In this document: positions 1-7,482 of the stretch, one piece after another
Layout of the letters: every line of letters starts with the position of its first letter
Position numbering within the stretch: position 1 is the first letter of the stretch
Origin: Parabacteroides sp. AM08-6
Lineage (GTDB): Bacteria; Bacteroidota; Bacteroidia; Bacteroidales; Tannerellaceae
Direction of reading: 5' to 3'
DNA length: 53,079 nt
Assembly: GCF_003473295.1 (NCBI RefSeq)
Contig: NZ_QRMP01000028.1
Span: 386 to 53,464 of the forward strand
The notes under the pieces: model-generated
The model's database searches: none
What the model was told of the DNA's origin: nothing
What the model saw: the letters and a program-made list of their open reading frames with translations, nothing else
Translations under genes and position numbers: made by a program

Positions 1-402
1 AAACCTTACCAATTCGCATTCCCGTTTGTATCAGGTGAATCTGGTGCTGTTTATGTGCAGACAATGCAACAGAAAAATAACAGTTATCAATATCTGCGCA
101 TTGTGAACGAATATGTAACATTGACAACTGAAAAAGATCAAGCTATCATCATCAATCCTGTAAATACAGGTGAAGCAACTGCAAACGAAGGTATTTCAAC
201 ATCCGAAGTATCAGTTATCGGTGGCAATGGCCAGGTAACTATCAACGGTGCAGCCGGCAAGAAGGTTGTTATCAGCAACATGCTGGGTCAAATCAAGGCT
301 AACACAGTTATCACATCCGACAACGAAACGATTGCAGCACCTGCCGGTATTGTAATAGTAGCCGTAGAAGGTGAAGAAGCTGTAAAAGCAATGGTTGAAT
401 AA
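1..402 (+). CDS. C-terminal part of a large exported protein ending in a DUF6383 / T9SS-like sorting domain (5' end outside window)
   Basis: The reading frame is open from the first base, so only the last 133 residues are visible. The tail has the layout of a type IX secretion C-terminal sorting domain: a Gly-rich turn (VIGGNGQVTINGAAGKK), a strand with ISNMLGQ, then APAGIVIVAV and a short basic end. This resembles the DUF6383 tails abundant in Parabacteroides. By family analogy the protein would cross the outer membrane and be kept at the surface or released. The passenger domain lies off the window, so its function cannot be told. A strong intrinsic terminator follows 144 bp after the stop codon. 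Confidence 0.75.
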   Translation, partial: KPYQFAFPFVSGESGAVYVQTMQQKNNSYQYLRIVNEYVTLTTEKDQAIIINPVNTGEATANEGISTSEVSVIGGNGQVTINGAAGKKVVISNMLGQIKANTVITSDNETIAAPAGIVIVAVEGEEAVKAMVE

Positions 403-428
403 GATATTAGAATAAAAGAAATATATAA

Positions 429-476
429 GCTGCGGAGCCTTCAGGCTAAGTATCCCGTGACGGGTGAACAAGCAGC
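429..476 (+). other. possible structured 3' UTR RNA (three-way junction)
   Basis: In the 3' UTR of the DUF6383 gene the segment can fold into a compact junction. The closing stem is GCTGC (429-433) with GCAGC (472-476). Inside it are hairpin AGCC-TTCA-GGCT (436-447) and hairpin CCCG-TGA-CGGG (454-464). The terminator follows 70 bases later. It may be a 3' stabiliser or part of a small RNA; it matches no RNA family known to me. Confidence 0.3.
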
Positions 477-545
477 ATATTAATACTAAAGTAAAAAAGT
501 TATTCTGTAAGTACCCCTGTGAAGGAGGAAGACAGACAAAGAACA

Positions 546-577
546 AGCCCCGGAGGAATTAGATACCTTCCGGGGCT
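546..577 (+). terminator. intrinsic terminator of the DUF6383 gene
   Basis: AGCCCCGGA-GG pairs with CCTTCCGGGGCT around a short AT-rich loop. The 3' arm overlaps the left copy of the 18-bp direct repeat at 564-581. No long T-run follows (TCGTCTTCG). Confidence 0.7.
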
Positions 578-581
578 TCGT
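564..581. repeat. left 18-bp direct repeat (putative att/junction)
   Basis: TACCTTCCGGGGCTTCGT is repeated exactly at 1897-1914. The two copies bracket the XRE/Bro-N/DUF262-stub island. This copy forms the 3' arm of the upstream gene's terminator, whereas the right copy has lost the matching 5' arm. That is the pattern expected if DNA was inserted at, or duplicated from, the terminator. Confidence 0.7.
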
Positions 582-601
582 CTTCGTAATCAGTTACCAA
601 A

Positions 602-679
602 TCAGAAATCCGGCTCATTGTAGGTGAATCCTTTACAGATGTCTGCAACCGTCCATTCTGTATGCAATGTTGTCTTCAT
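602..679 (-). pseudogene. truncated N-terminus of a DUF262 (GmrSD-like) protein
   Basis: A 25-codon frame on the minus strand reads MKTTLHTEWTVADICKGF followed by TYNEPDF and a stop. The stretch WTVxDICKGFxYNE is, to my knowledge, the start of Bacteroidetes DUF262 proteins, which normally run to several hundred residues. Here it stops at residue 25, about 20 bp before the left direct repeat. It begins 23 bp after the Bro-N gene on the same strand and so looks like the third gene of that operon, cut off by a deletion at the island edge. The family call rests on a short match from memory. Confidence 0.5.
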
Positions 680-702
680 GATATTGATTCGCTTTTTTAG
701 GA

Positions 703-1554
703 TTATTCTTTTGTTTCCTCTTCCTCCGGGGATGAATTGAGTGCAATGCCTGTCTTGGCATTCAGCGGACTGATGACCGTCTTGCCTGTTTTAGCTTCCA
801 ATTCCATACGGGCGTTGCGGGCAATCTCACCACCTGCTTCTGCTACATTCATATGCTCCCGGAAATTTTTGGGATTTTTGCTTTCCGAAATTTCTTTGGT
901 GGAAAGTTCTGCCAGCATATTAAGCACCAATTCCTTATTGGTCATATTGTCACGTAAGTTTTCTTTTTTCAAACCTTTGAACTGTTTGTATTCCTTGGCA
1001 GTCATGTCGCTCCAAGTCTGATAGATAATATCAGTCAGCGTAGCAAACTGTCCCCCCTCTTGCAATCCATGTCTCTTCCATTCATCAGTAAGGTCTTTAC
1101 GAATCTCTATAGATTTGAGTCGCTGATTAATCCAATTATCCGAATAGCCCAGCCGCTTGTAATCCATCAGTGCTTGATTAATTGAAAGCTCGGGGTCTTG
1201 TATTTGATTGAGACGTTCCGTTGCCACCTGAGCCATCCACTGCTTGAAAGGTTCTGCCTTTGGCGATGGGATAGATTGGATAAGGCGAAGAATTTGCTGA
1301 GTATCTGCAACATCCGTTAAGCGCATCTTTCCATCGGCAGCGAGCATTTTCAAACCGTGACAGTTTGTCACGGTTTCATTACCTTCTGCTTTCAGCCTTT
1401 GTTTTAGCTTACGCCAATAGGCAGTTGCATCGACACTGTCTGTCAAAACAGCTACTACATCTACTATGGAAAAGTACCATTTTTCTTCTTCGTCGTTCCA
1501 AATGGTGCGGACTTTTTTTGCTTCAAAAAGCTTGATGGCATTATGTTGGGTCAT
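703..1554 (-). CDS. Bro-N domain protein (phage antirepressor-like)
   Basis: This 283-residue protein has an N-terminal Bro-N type DNA-binding region (about 1-110; KLFEAKKVRTIWNDEEEKWYFSIVDVVAVLTDS, then YWRKLKQRLK). The C-terminal half is Lys/Glu-rich and largely helical. Such proteins occur in prophages, as antirepressors, and in free-standing chromosomal cassettes, some near restriction systems. It lies 24 bp after a small XRE regulator on the same strand and 23 bp before a DUF262 stub, and the trio sits between two 18-bp direct repeats. Phage-type regulation is inferred from the family; no phage structural gene or integrase is nearby. Confidence 0.8.
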   Translation of the reverse strand: MTQHNAIKLFEAKKVRTIWNDEEEKWYFSIVDVVAVLTDSVDATAYWRKLKQRLKAEGNETVTNCHGLKMLAADGKMRLTDVADTQQILRLIQSIPSPKAEPFKQWMAQVATERLNQIQDPELSINQALMDYKRLGYSDNWINQRLKSIEIRKDLTDEWKRHGLQEGGQFATLTDIIYQTWSDMTAKEYKQFKGLKKENLRDNMTNKELVLNMLAELSTKEISESKNPKNFREHMNVAEAGGEIARNARMELEAKTGKTVISPLNAKTGIALNSSPEEEETKE

Positions 1555-1578
1555 AATATTTTATTCTTGTTTTTATTT

Positions 1579-1773
1579 TTAAATTTCGTTAGGTATAAGA
1601 AGTGTACGCATATCCACATTTAGTATTTCCGCTATCCTGTATAGTACGGATATAGGCGGTTGCATTCTATTCATGGCGTATAGATTGACCATATTGAAAC
1701 TTTTACCAAGTCGTTTAGCTAATTCAGTTTGGCTAATGCCCTTCTCTATCAATGCTTCTTTTATCCGATTCAC
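1579..1773 (-). CDS. small XRE-family HTH regulator (GTG start proposed)
   Basis: A compact helix-turn-helix protein of 64 residues: NRIKEALIEKGISQTELAKRLGKS is the first part of a Cro/CI fold, followed by MVNLYAMNRMQPPISVLYRIAEIL. The frame stays open to ATGs at 1809 and 1827, but a near-ideal promoter (TTG at 1827-1825, 19 bp, TATCTTTG at 1805-1798) overlaps both. Transcription would therefore begin near 1790, after either ATG. The GTG at 1773 gives a protein starting at the usual family position just before NRIKE. It probably controls its own operon with the Bro-N gene. The ATG at 1809, preceded by GGAAGG, is the alternative start. Confidence 0.75.
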   Translation of the reverse strand: MNRIKEALIEKGISQTELAKRLGKSFNMVNLYAMNRMQPPISVLYRIAEILNVDMRTLLIPNEI

Positions 1774-1797
1774 TACGACATCTTCTTTAACTTGTAA

Positions 1798-1827
1798 CAA
1801 AGATAGCATAGTCCTTCCGGAAAACAA
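1798..1827 (-). promoter_or_regulatory. promoter of the XRE/Bro-N operon
   Basis: On the minus strand, TTTTG ends at 1825, a 19-bp spacer follows, then TATCTTTG (1805-1798). This is a full Bacteroidetes -33/-7 promoter, and its position decides the downstream start codon. Confidence 0.7.
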
Positions 1828-1896
1828 AACATCCTTTCGAAAATAGGAAATTTCAGCTTGTCTCCAATTCTGACATCCGGCAATGTGGCATCACAG

Positions 1897-1914
1897 TACC
1901 TTCCGGGGCTTCGT
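1897..1914. repeat. right 18-bp direct repeat (putative att/junction)
   Basis: Exact copy of TACCTTCCGGGGCTTCGT at 564-581, 1333 bp away in the same orientation. It lies upstream of the XRE promoter and about 46 bp before the BlaI-family promoter. Confidence 0.7.
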
Positions 1915-1959
1915 TATGTTAATCCTGCCAATGTTTAACTCTAATTAACTCATTTGCTC

Positions 1960-1996
1960 TTGTATATATACGGTTATATCGTAGATTTGCGATATA
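1960..1996 (+). promoter_or_regulatory. promoter and dyad operator of the BlaI/M56 operon
   Basis: TTG at 1960-1962, a 19-bp spacer and TAGATTTG at 1982-1989 form a Bacteroidetes promoter. The -7 box is framed by inverted arms TATATCG (1975-1981) and CGATATA (1990-1996). A dyad centred on the -7 box is a natural place for autorepression by the BlaI-family protein encoded just downstream. Confidence 0.7.
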
Positions 1997-2019
1997 GTCG
2001 TATATTAATAGATAAAAAA

Positions 2020-2382
2020 ATGGAAAAATTAACAAGACAGGAAGAAGAAGTAATGCGCTGGATATGGCAGATTGGGCCATGTTTCATAAAGGATGTTCTG
2101 GCAAAATACGAGGACCCGAAGCCTCCTTATACAACAATTGCTTCTATTGTGAAAAATTTGGAACGCAAGAAGTATGTGAAGGCAAAACGCTACGGTAATA
2201 CGTATGAATATACGCCTTTTATCGAGGAAAGCGATTATAAACGTACGTTTATGAGTGGTGTAGTACATAACTATTTTGAGAATTCTTATAAAGAGATGGT
2301 TTCGTTTTTTGCTAAAGAGCAAAAAATTTCAGCGGATGATTTGAAAGAAATCATCGATATGATTGAAAAAGGGGAAGAATAA
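2020..2382 (+). CDS. BlaI/MecI/CopY-family transcriptional repressor
   Basis: A 120-residue winged-helix protein: EKLTRQEEEVMRWIWQIGPC at the N-terminus, then a TTIASIVKNLERKKYV recognition region and a wing (AKRYGNTYEYTPF). The C-terminal half is helical and would dimerise. The frame is open to 1954, but the promoter -7 box lies at 1982-1989, so the ATG at 2020 is the start. It is followed after 20 bp by an M56 metallopeptidase, the usual BlaI-BlaR1-like pair in which proteolysis of the repressor relieves control. No beta-lactamase gene is adjacent, so the signal is unknown. The dyad at 1975-1996 is its likely operator. Confidence 0.9.
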   Translation: MEKLTRQEEEVMRWIWQIGPCFIKDVLAKYEDPKPPYTTIASIVKNLERKKYVKAKRYGNTYEYTPFIEESDYKRTFMSGVVHNYFENSYKEMVSFFAKEQKISADDLKEIIDMIEKGEE

Positions 2383-2402
2383 TATCCTAAACATCTTATG
2401 CC

Positions 2403-3941
2403 ATGACACCGGAATTTGCCTACTTTTTGAAGGTGAATGTAGCTTTTGTACTCCTTTATGCCTTCTACAGATTGTTCTTTTATAAAGATACATTCTTTAA
2501 GCTACGTCGTGCTATATTGTTGGCTTTCTTCGGTTTATCGTTGTTTTATCCGCTGATGAACATTCAGGATTGGATGAAAGAGCAGGAACCGATGGTTGAA
2601 GTGATACAGATATACTCATCTATGTTGCCTGAAATAGTTATTACTCCGGAAAATATTCCGGAGACGGATTGGCATGGCATTTTTATTTCCGGTATCTCTT
2701 ATTGTTATTGGGGAGGAGTGGTACTTCTTTTTTTACGTTTTTTGCTGCAGTTAGGTAGCATCTTGATGTTGGCTCGCAAATCCGGGCGGACTGCTATGCA
2801 CGGAGTACCGGTGCGTTTGTTGGCGAAACCGGCAGGTCCGTTTTCTTTTTTCCGACTTATTTTTTTACACCCTGACAGTCATTCCGAAAAAGAAATCGAT
2901 GAAATTCTGACTCATGAATGCACTCATGTATCCCAGTGGCATTCGGTGGATGTGCTTATTTGTGAATTGGTTAATATTATTTGTTGGGTGAATCCGTTTG
3001 CTTGGCTCTTGAAACGTGAGGTTCGGCATAATTTGGAATATCTGGCCGATAACAGGGTACTTGAATCGGGCTACGACTGTAAAAGTTACCAGTACCATTT
3101 GCTGGGTTTGGCACACCATGACAAGTCGACAGCCGTTCTGTACAATAGTTTCAATATGCTGCATCTGAAGAACCGGATTAGCATGATGAATAAAAAACGT
3201 TCGCGCGGAATAAGCCGTACCAAATATTTGGCATTTATTCCGGTATCTGCCGGTTTAATGCTACTCAGCAATATCGATGCGGTAGCTCGTATCACGGATA
3301 AATTGACGGATGAACTGGCCGGTGGATTAACGAAGCATGTAAGAATGGATATATCCGGAGATATGGCTGTCCAAATTTACGGATTCGGGATGGAACCCCA
3401 GAGTTTTAAGCTTAGTAACCTGAATGATAATATGGATGTTCAGGTATTTCCCGGAAAGGAAAAAGTAGATTTCGGAGAGACTTCCAAGTCTGATTTGTTT
3501 TTTACAGTAGTGGAAAAAATGCCTGAATTTCCTGGTGGAACGAGTGCGTTATCGACTTATTTGTCTGAAAATACTAAATATCCGGTGATTGCACAGGAAA
3601 ATAAAATACATGGACGTGTGAGCTGTTCTTTCGTTGTAAAAAAAGATGGGTCGATTACGAATGTAGAGGTCGTACGGAGTGTAGATCCTTCTTTGGACAA
3701 GGAAGCTGCACGGGTAGTAAGTTCTATGCCTTCTTGGAAGCCGGGAAGGCATCGGGGAGAGACTGTAAATGTAAGATATACGATTCCTGTCATTTTTCGT
3801 TTGAAGGCTAAAAACGAGGCATTTGAGGATGGAAAGAGCCAAAAATCTTCTATAATCAAAAGAATTGATACCTCCGGGCAGATGTTTACGATTGTAGAGA
3901 AAAAGCCTGAATATACGCTGCCGATAAATTTTCGGTTGTAA
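2403..3941 (+). CDS. M56 (BlaR1-like) membrane metallopeptidase with TonB C-terminal domain
   Basis: This 512-residue protein has N-terminal membrane segments (about 10-50, 95-125) and the zinc motif HECTH at residues 171-175, with the following helix carrying HNLEYLAD. A further hydrophobic segment lies near 275-292. The C-terminal part (about 375-475) resembles a TonB C-terminal domain (EFPGGTSALSTYLSENTKYP, then GRVSCSFVVKKDGSI). Bacteroidetes M56 proteins often have this layout. It is predicted to sit in the inner membrane with a periplasmic TonB-like domain, and to cleave or trigger release of the BlaI-type repressor encoded upstream. The ligand is unknown. Confidence 0.88.
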   Translation: MTPEFAYFLKVNVAFVLLYAFYRLFFYKDTFFKLRRAILLAFFGLSLFYPLMNIQDWMKEQEPMVEVIQIYSSMLPEIVITPENIPETDWHGIFISGISYCYWGGVVLLFLRFLLQLGSILMLARKSGRTAMHGVPVRLLAKPAGPFSFFRLIFLHPDSHSEKEIDEILTHECTHVSQWHSVDVLICELVNIICWVNPFAWLLKREVRHNLEYLADNRVLESGYDCKSYQYHLLGLAHHDKSTAVLYNSFNMLHLKNRISMMNKKRSRGISRTKYLAFIPVSAGLMLLSNIDAVARITDKLTDELAGGLTKHVRMDISGDMAVQIYGFGMEPQSFKLSNLNDNMDVQVFPGKEKVDFGETSKSDLFFTVVEKMPEFPGGTSALSTYLSENTKYPVIAQENKIHGRVSCSFVVKKDGSITNVEVVRSVDPSLDKEAARVVSSMPSWKPGRHRGETVNVRYTIPVIFRLKAKNEAFEDGKSQKSSIIKRIDTSGQMFTIVEKKPEYTLPINFRL

Positions 3942-3954
3942 TAAGAAATAATAT

Positions 3955-4213
3955 ATGAAATATAAGTTTTCTCTATTACTGTTCCTTTGCGCACTGTCCT
4001 TTATTGGGCAGGCGCAAAGTTTTGCGCTTCAGGATTTGGTTAATAAAAAACAGTTTGCGGCGGTTATTGCCCATGCTGACAACCTTACTTCTGCGGATTC
4101 AGCTGATTATGCAACAATGTTTTCCCTCTATCCTTCAGAATGAGCAGTTAAAGGGTATAAAAGAGGATGATAATCCTGTTCTGGTGATTGTCTGCCTGAA
4201 ACAACAAGGTTAA
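3955..4213 (+). pseudogene. remnant of an exported TPR-like protein, internally deleted
   Basis: The frame begins with a clear signal peptide (KYKFSLLLFLCALSFIGQAQ) and a helical start (FALQDLVNKKQFAAVIAHAD, then SADSADYATM) typical of TPR proteins that follow BlaI/M56 pairs. It stops at 4143 after 62 residues. A shifted frame continues to 4213 with LQNEQLKGIKEDDNPVLVIV and a stop, which looks like the C-terminus of another protein. The simplest reading is a deletion that joined the start of one gene to the end of another out of frame. The gene is 13 bp after the M56 gene and was probably third in that operon. Confidence 0.5.
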
Positions 4214-4323
4214 ATCATGCCTTCTTCTTGCTCAATAAATAAATGATAAGTATGTTTGTATGATATAAACATTAGAAATACTACTCGCTTTTTAGGGGGC
4301 AGACCCGGTAACATTTATTTTAT

Positions 4324-6534
4324 ATGAAGAAATTTCTCTGCTTTTTGCTGACGTTGTTGATGGTATTGCCTTCCATGGCTCAATCCAGGAAGAAAGTAGC
4401 TGTTGTATTGGGAGGAGGCGGAGCAAAAGGGGTTGCTCATATCGGGGTATTGAAAGTCTTGGAGGAGGCCGGTATCCCGATTGATATTGTGACGGGAACC
4501 AGTATGGGAGCTATTGTCGGAGGTTTGTATGCCATAGGGTATACTCCGGATGAAATAGAGGACATGGTGGAAAAACAGGATTGGGATATGCTGTTGAGTG
4601 ACCGTGTGAAACGTAGTAGCCAGTTTTTCCCCGAAAAGGAAAACTCCGAGCGATATATCCTTTCCTTGCCTTTCGGTATGGCAAAAAAAGACCGGGTTAT
4701 CGAGGGAATGATAAAAGGGCAGAATTTGCAAAATCTTTTTTCTAACCTAACGATAGGTTATCATGACTCTGTCGATTTCAGTACTTTTCTTAAGCCTTTT
4801 GCCTGTGTCGCCGTTGATATGGTAACAGGAAAGGATTATGTATTCCACCAAGGAAGCCTCCCTCTGGCAATGCGTGCCAGTATGGCTATTCCGGCGGTTT
4901 TTGCCCCGGTCCGGCTGGATAGTATGGTACTTGTTGACGGAGGATTGAATAATAATTATCCGGTAGATGTCGCTTTGGAGATGGGAGCCGATATTATCAT
5001 TGGTGTTGATTTGGCAACTAGCGACCTTCGGGAGTTAGAACGGCTTCATTCACCGGGAGACGTCGTGACACAGATTATTGCTTTACACGGATATGATAAA
5101 TATGCCCGGAATAAGGAACATACAGATTTGCTTTTTCGTCCGGATATGGAACCTTACCGCTCCGCAAGTTTCAGCCATGAAGCCTTGGATACTTTAATAC
5201 ATCGCGGGGAACGGGAAGCACGAAACCGGTGGGATGAAATAATCGCCTTAAAAAAGAAAATCGGTATTCCGGATGATTATCGGCCGGAAATCGCTGAAAA
5301 AAAGGGGGAGCCTCATTTGATTCAACCAGCCGATAGCTTTTATATTCGTAACATTTCATTCATAGGAGTTGACCCTCGGGATGAAAAATGGCTATTAAAA
5401 GCCAGTGGATTGAAAGAGAATAGTTTGACTACTGTGGAAGGACTTCAAAAAGCCATGTCGATAGTTGTAGGAACAAATGCTTATTCGAATGTAAATTATA
5501 AACTGACCGGTGAGCAACAGCAGGATTTGATACTAACTGTCCAGCCTAAATCAGTCAGTTCCGTTAATCTTGGGTTACGTTTTGATTCCGAGGAAATTAT
5601 CGGAGTTCTACTCAATGCGACTTTTGATTATCGTAAGCATAATCATTCCAGATTAGCATTTACAGGTAGAGTTGGCGCCAAGACTTCTTTTGCACGACTG
5701 GATTGTGCAATAGAACGTTCTCCGCTTCGAAACATCAATTTGGCTTATCAATTTACTTATCAGGACTTGGATATCTTCCAGAAAGGGGAGAAAAAGTATA
5801 ATACTACTTATCGGCATCATTTTGCGGAATTTGGTTATTCGGATATGAACTGGATGAGTTTTAAGTTAAATGTAGGTTTGCGGTATGAATACTTTGACTA
5901 CAATACATTTCTTTATACCGGAGCGAGCGAACAATACCAAGTGAAGCCTGAAGGCTTTGTCAGCTATTTTGCAACGGCACATTTGGAAACATTTGATCGG
6001 CGTTATTTCCCGAATAAAGGTGTTTCATTGCAAGCCGATTATTCCATGTATACGGATAACTTTGTCAAATATCGCGGTTCTTCACCTTTCTCGGCTGTTT
6101 CGGTTAATTTTAAGACAGTTGTTCCGCTTACTTCCCATTTAAGCTTATTACCTGCGCTATATGGACGCGTACTTATCGGGAATAATCCGGCTTATCCTTT
6201 TCTGAACATGGTAGGGGGAGAAACTTTCGGACGTTATCTTTCTCAGCAGATACCCTTTGCAGGTATTAATCATGTTGAAATTTTTGATAATTCCGTAGCT
6301 GTGGCGCGTTTACAGGTTCGGCAACGTATTGCCGGACGCAACTATATTTCGTTAACGGGTAATTATGCCATTCACAATAATGATTTTTTTCGTTTGTTCG
6401 AAGGCAAAAACGTGTGGGGAGGGAGTCTTGGCTATGCTTATAACAGTATTGCCGGTCCCTTGAGCGCAACTTTCAGTATGTCTAATCAAAATACACATCT
6501 TCAATTTTATTTGAATTTGGGATTTAACTTCTGA
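4324..6534 (+). CDS. patatin-like phospholipase fused to an outer-membrane beta-barrel (PlpD/type Vd-like)
   Basis: A 736-residue protein with a signal peptide (1-19). The patatin domain (about 24-235) has the oxyanion loop GGGGAKG, the nucleophile elbow GTSMG with Ser60, and DGG with Asp205, completing the Ser-Asp dyad. A POTRA-like segment follows (about 335-410), then a 16-strand-type Omp85-like barrel ending in the aromatic LNLGFNF. This matches patatin proteins of the PlpD/FplA type, which insert in the outer membrane and carry a lipase domain. All catalytic residues are present, so it should be active on phospholipids or related esters. It is monocistronic; no clear promoter was found in the preceding 110 bp. 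Confidence 0.9.
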   Translation: MKKFLCFLLTLLMVLPSMAQSRKKVAVVLGGGGAKGVAHIGVLKVLEEAGIPIDIVTGTSMGAIVGGLYAIGYTPDEIEDMVEKQDWDMLLSDRVKRSSQFFPEKENSERYILSLPFGMAKKDRVIEGMIKGQNLQNLFSNLTIGYHDSVDFSTFLKPFACVAVDMVTGKDYVFHQGSLPLAMRASMAIPAVFAPVRLDSMVLVDGGLNNNYPVDVALEMGADIIIGVDLATSDLRELERLHSPGDVVTQIIALHGYDKYARNKEHTDLLFRPDMEPYRSASFSHEALDTLIHRGEREARNRWDEIIALKKKIGIPDDYRPEIAEKKGEPHLIQPADSFYIRNISFIGVDPRDEKWLLKASGLKENSLTTVEGLQKAMSIVVGTNAYSNVNYKLTGEQQQDLILTVQPKSVSSVNLGLRFDSEEIIGVLLNATFDYRKHNHSRLAFTGRVGAKTSFARLDCAIERSPLRNINLAYQFTYQDLDIFQKGEKKYNTTYRHHFAEFGYSDMNWMSFKLNVGLRYEYFDYNTFLYTGASEQYQVKPEGFVSYFATAHLETFDRRYFPNKGVSLQADYSMYTDNFVKYRGSSPFSAVSVNFKTVVPLTSHLSLLPALYGRVLIGNNPAYPFLNMVGGETFGRYLSQQIPFAGINHVEIFDNSVAVARLQVRQRIAGRNYISLTGNYAIHNNDFFRLFEGKNVWGGSLGYAYNSIAGPLSATFSMSNQNTHLQFYLNLGFNF

Positions 6535-6578
6535 TGTGATTCTTTATTTTGTTTAGTCTGTCGTTTCATTAATTTCCG

Positions 6579-6586
6579 TACATTTG
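6579..6586 (+). promoter_or_regulatory. -7 box of the DUF2461 gene
   Basis: TACATTTG is a perfect -7 box. It overlaps the upstream in-frame ATG at 6584, which argues for translation from 6608. The -33 element is weak. Confidence 0.55.
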
Positions 6587-6607
6587 AAAAACAAATACAT
6601 TAAATAT

Positions 6608-7282
6608 ATGAATGCGGAAATTATACAATTCCTGAAAGAACTTCAGCGGAACAACAACCGGGATTGGTTTCAAGCCAATAAAGAGCGTTACGACGGTTTG
6701 CGCAAAGGATTTATCGATGAGGTACAACAACTGATTAATCGGATTGCTTTGTTTGACCCCGAAGTGGCTGGGCTGGAAGCGAAAGATTGCTTGTTCCGTA
6801 TTTACCGGGATATTCGTTTTTCACCGGATAAAACTCCTTATAAAAATCATTTTGCCGCTTATATAGCTTCTTGTGGAGGGCGTAGTAGCGAACGTGGAGG
6901 ATATTATATTCATCTGGAGCCGGGCAATTGCTTGCTATCGGGGGGCGTTTGGTGTCCTCCTCCGGCTTTATTGAAAAAACTCCGGCAAGATATTTATGAT
7001 CATATAGACGAATTTGTGGCTATTCTGGAAGAGCCTTCGTTTAAAGCCCTTTTTCCGGAAATGATGGGAGAAGTGTTGAAACGTATGCCTGCCGGTTATC
7101 CTTCGGACTTTAAATATGGAGAGATATTGAGACATAAGGATTTTAGTGTGGGTGCTTATAAACCGGACGATTTCTTTACTACTCCGGATTGGCTAGAGCA
7201 GTCCGTTGCTTGTTTCGAAAAATTGATGCCTTTTAATCGCTTCCTTAATTATACCGTGGATGAATATTTAGGTAGAATATAA
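6608..7282 (+). CDS. DUF2461 / TIGR02453 family protein
   Basis: The 224-residue product begins NAEIIQFLKELQRNNNRDWF and continues with the conserved DCLFRIYRDIRFSPDKTPYK and GGYYIHLEPGNCLLSGG blocks of the DUF2461 family. These proteins are widespread, soluble and of unknown function. An in-frame ATG at 6584 lies inside the -7 promoter box, so 6608 is preferred. The gene appears to be a single unit with its own promoter and a terminator at 7294-7330. Confidence 0.88.
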   Translation: MNAEIIQFLKELQRNNNRDWFQANKERYDGLRKGFIDEVQQLINRIALFDPEVAGLEAKDCLFRIYRDIRFSPDKTPYKNHFAAYIASCGGRSSERGGYYIHLEPGNCLLSGGVWCPPPALLKKLRQDIYDHIDEFVAILEEPSFKALFPEMMGEVLKRMPAGYPSDFKYGEILRHKDFSVGAYKPDDFFTTPDWLEQSVACFEKLMPFNRFLNYTVDEYLGRI

Positions 7283-7293
7283 GTAAATCTTTT

Positions 7294-7330
7294 CTGTGGG
7301 ACGGCCTTTCCGGTCGTCCCGACAGGTTTT
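7294..7330 (+). terminator. intrinsic terminator after the DUF2461 gene
   Basis: GGGACGGCC (7298-7306) pairs with GGTCGTCCC (7312-7320) around a TTTCC loop, extended outward by CTGT/ACAG with one bulged base, then TTTT. Confidence 0.75.
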
Positions 7331-7427
7331 CTTTCAACTAATCAGACCTCTTTCTTTGGACAACACTCCTCATTACCAGACTGTTTATTCCCTGTTTCGA
7401 TATATATTTTATGAATTTCGAAATAAA

Positions 7428-7446
7428 TTTATCGTTTTTCGATAAA
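7428..7446. promoter_or_regulatory. palindromic operator candidate 1 upstream of sppA
   Basis: TTTATCG-TTTTT-CGATAAA lies just upstream of the -33 TTTG (7450-7453). Its 15-bp core is the exact reverse complement of the core of the second palindrome at 7484-7498. Confidence 0.55.
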
Positions 7447-7449
7447 ATA

Positions 7450-7482
7450 TTTGGTGGAATAAAAAATAATGTATTCATTTGC
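7450..7482 (+). promoter_or_regulatory. promoter of the sppA operon
   Basis: TTTG at 7450-7453, a 21-bp spacer, and TTCATTTG at 7475-7482 (one mismatch to TAnnTTTG). Transcription would start near 7488, inside palindrome 2. Confidence 0.5.
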
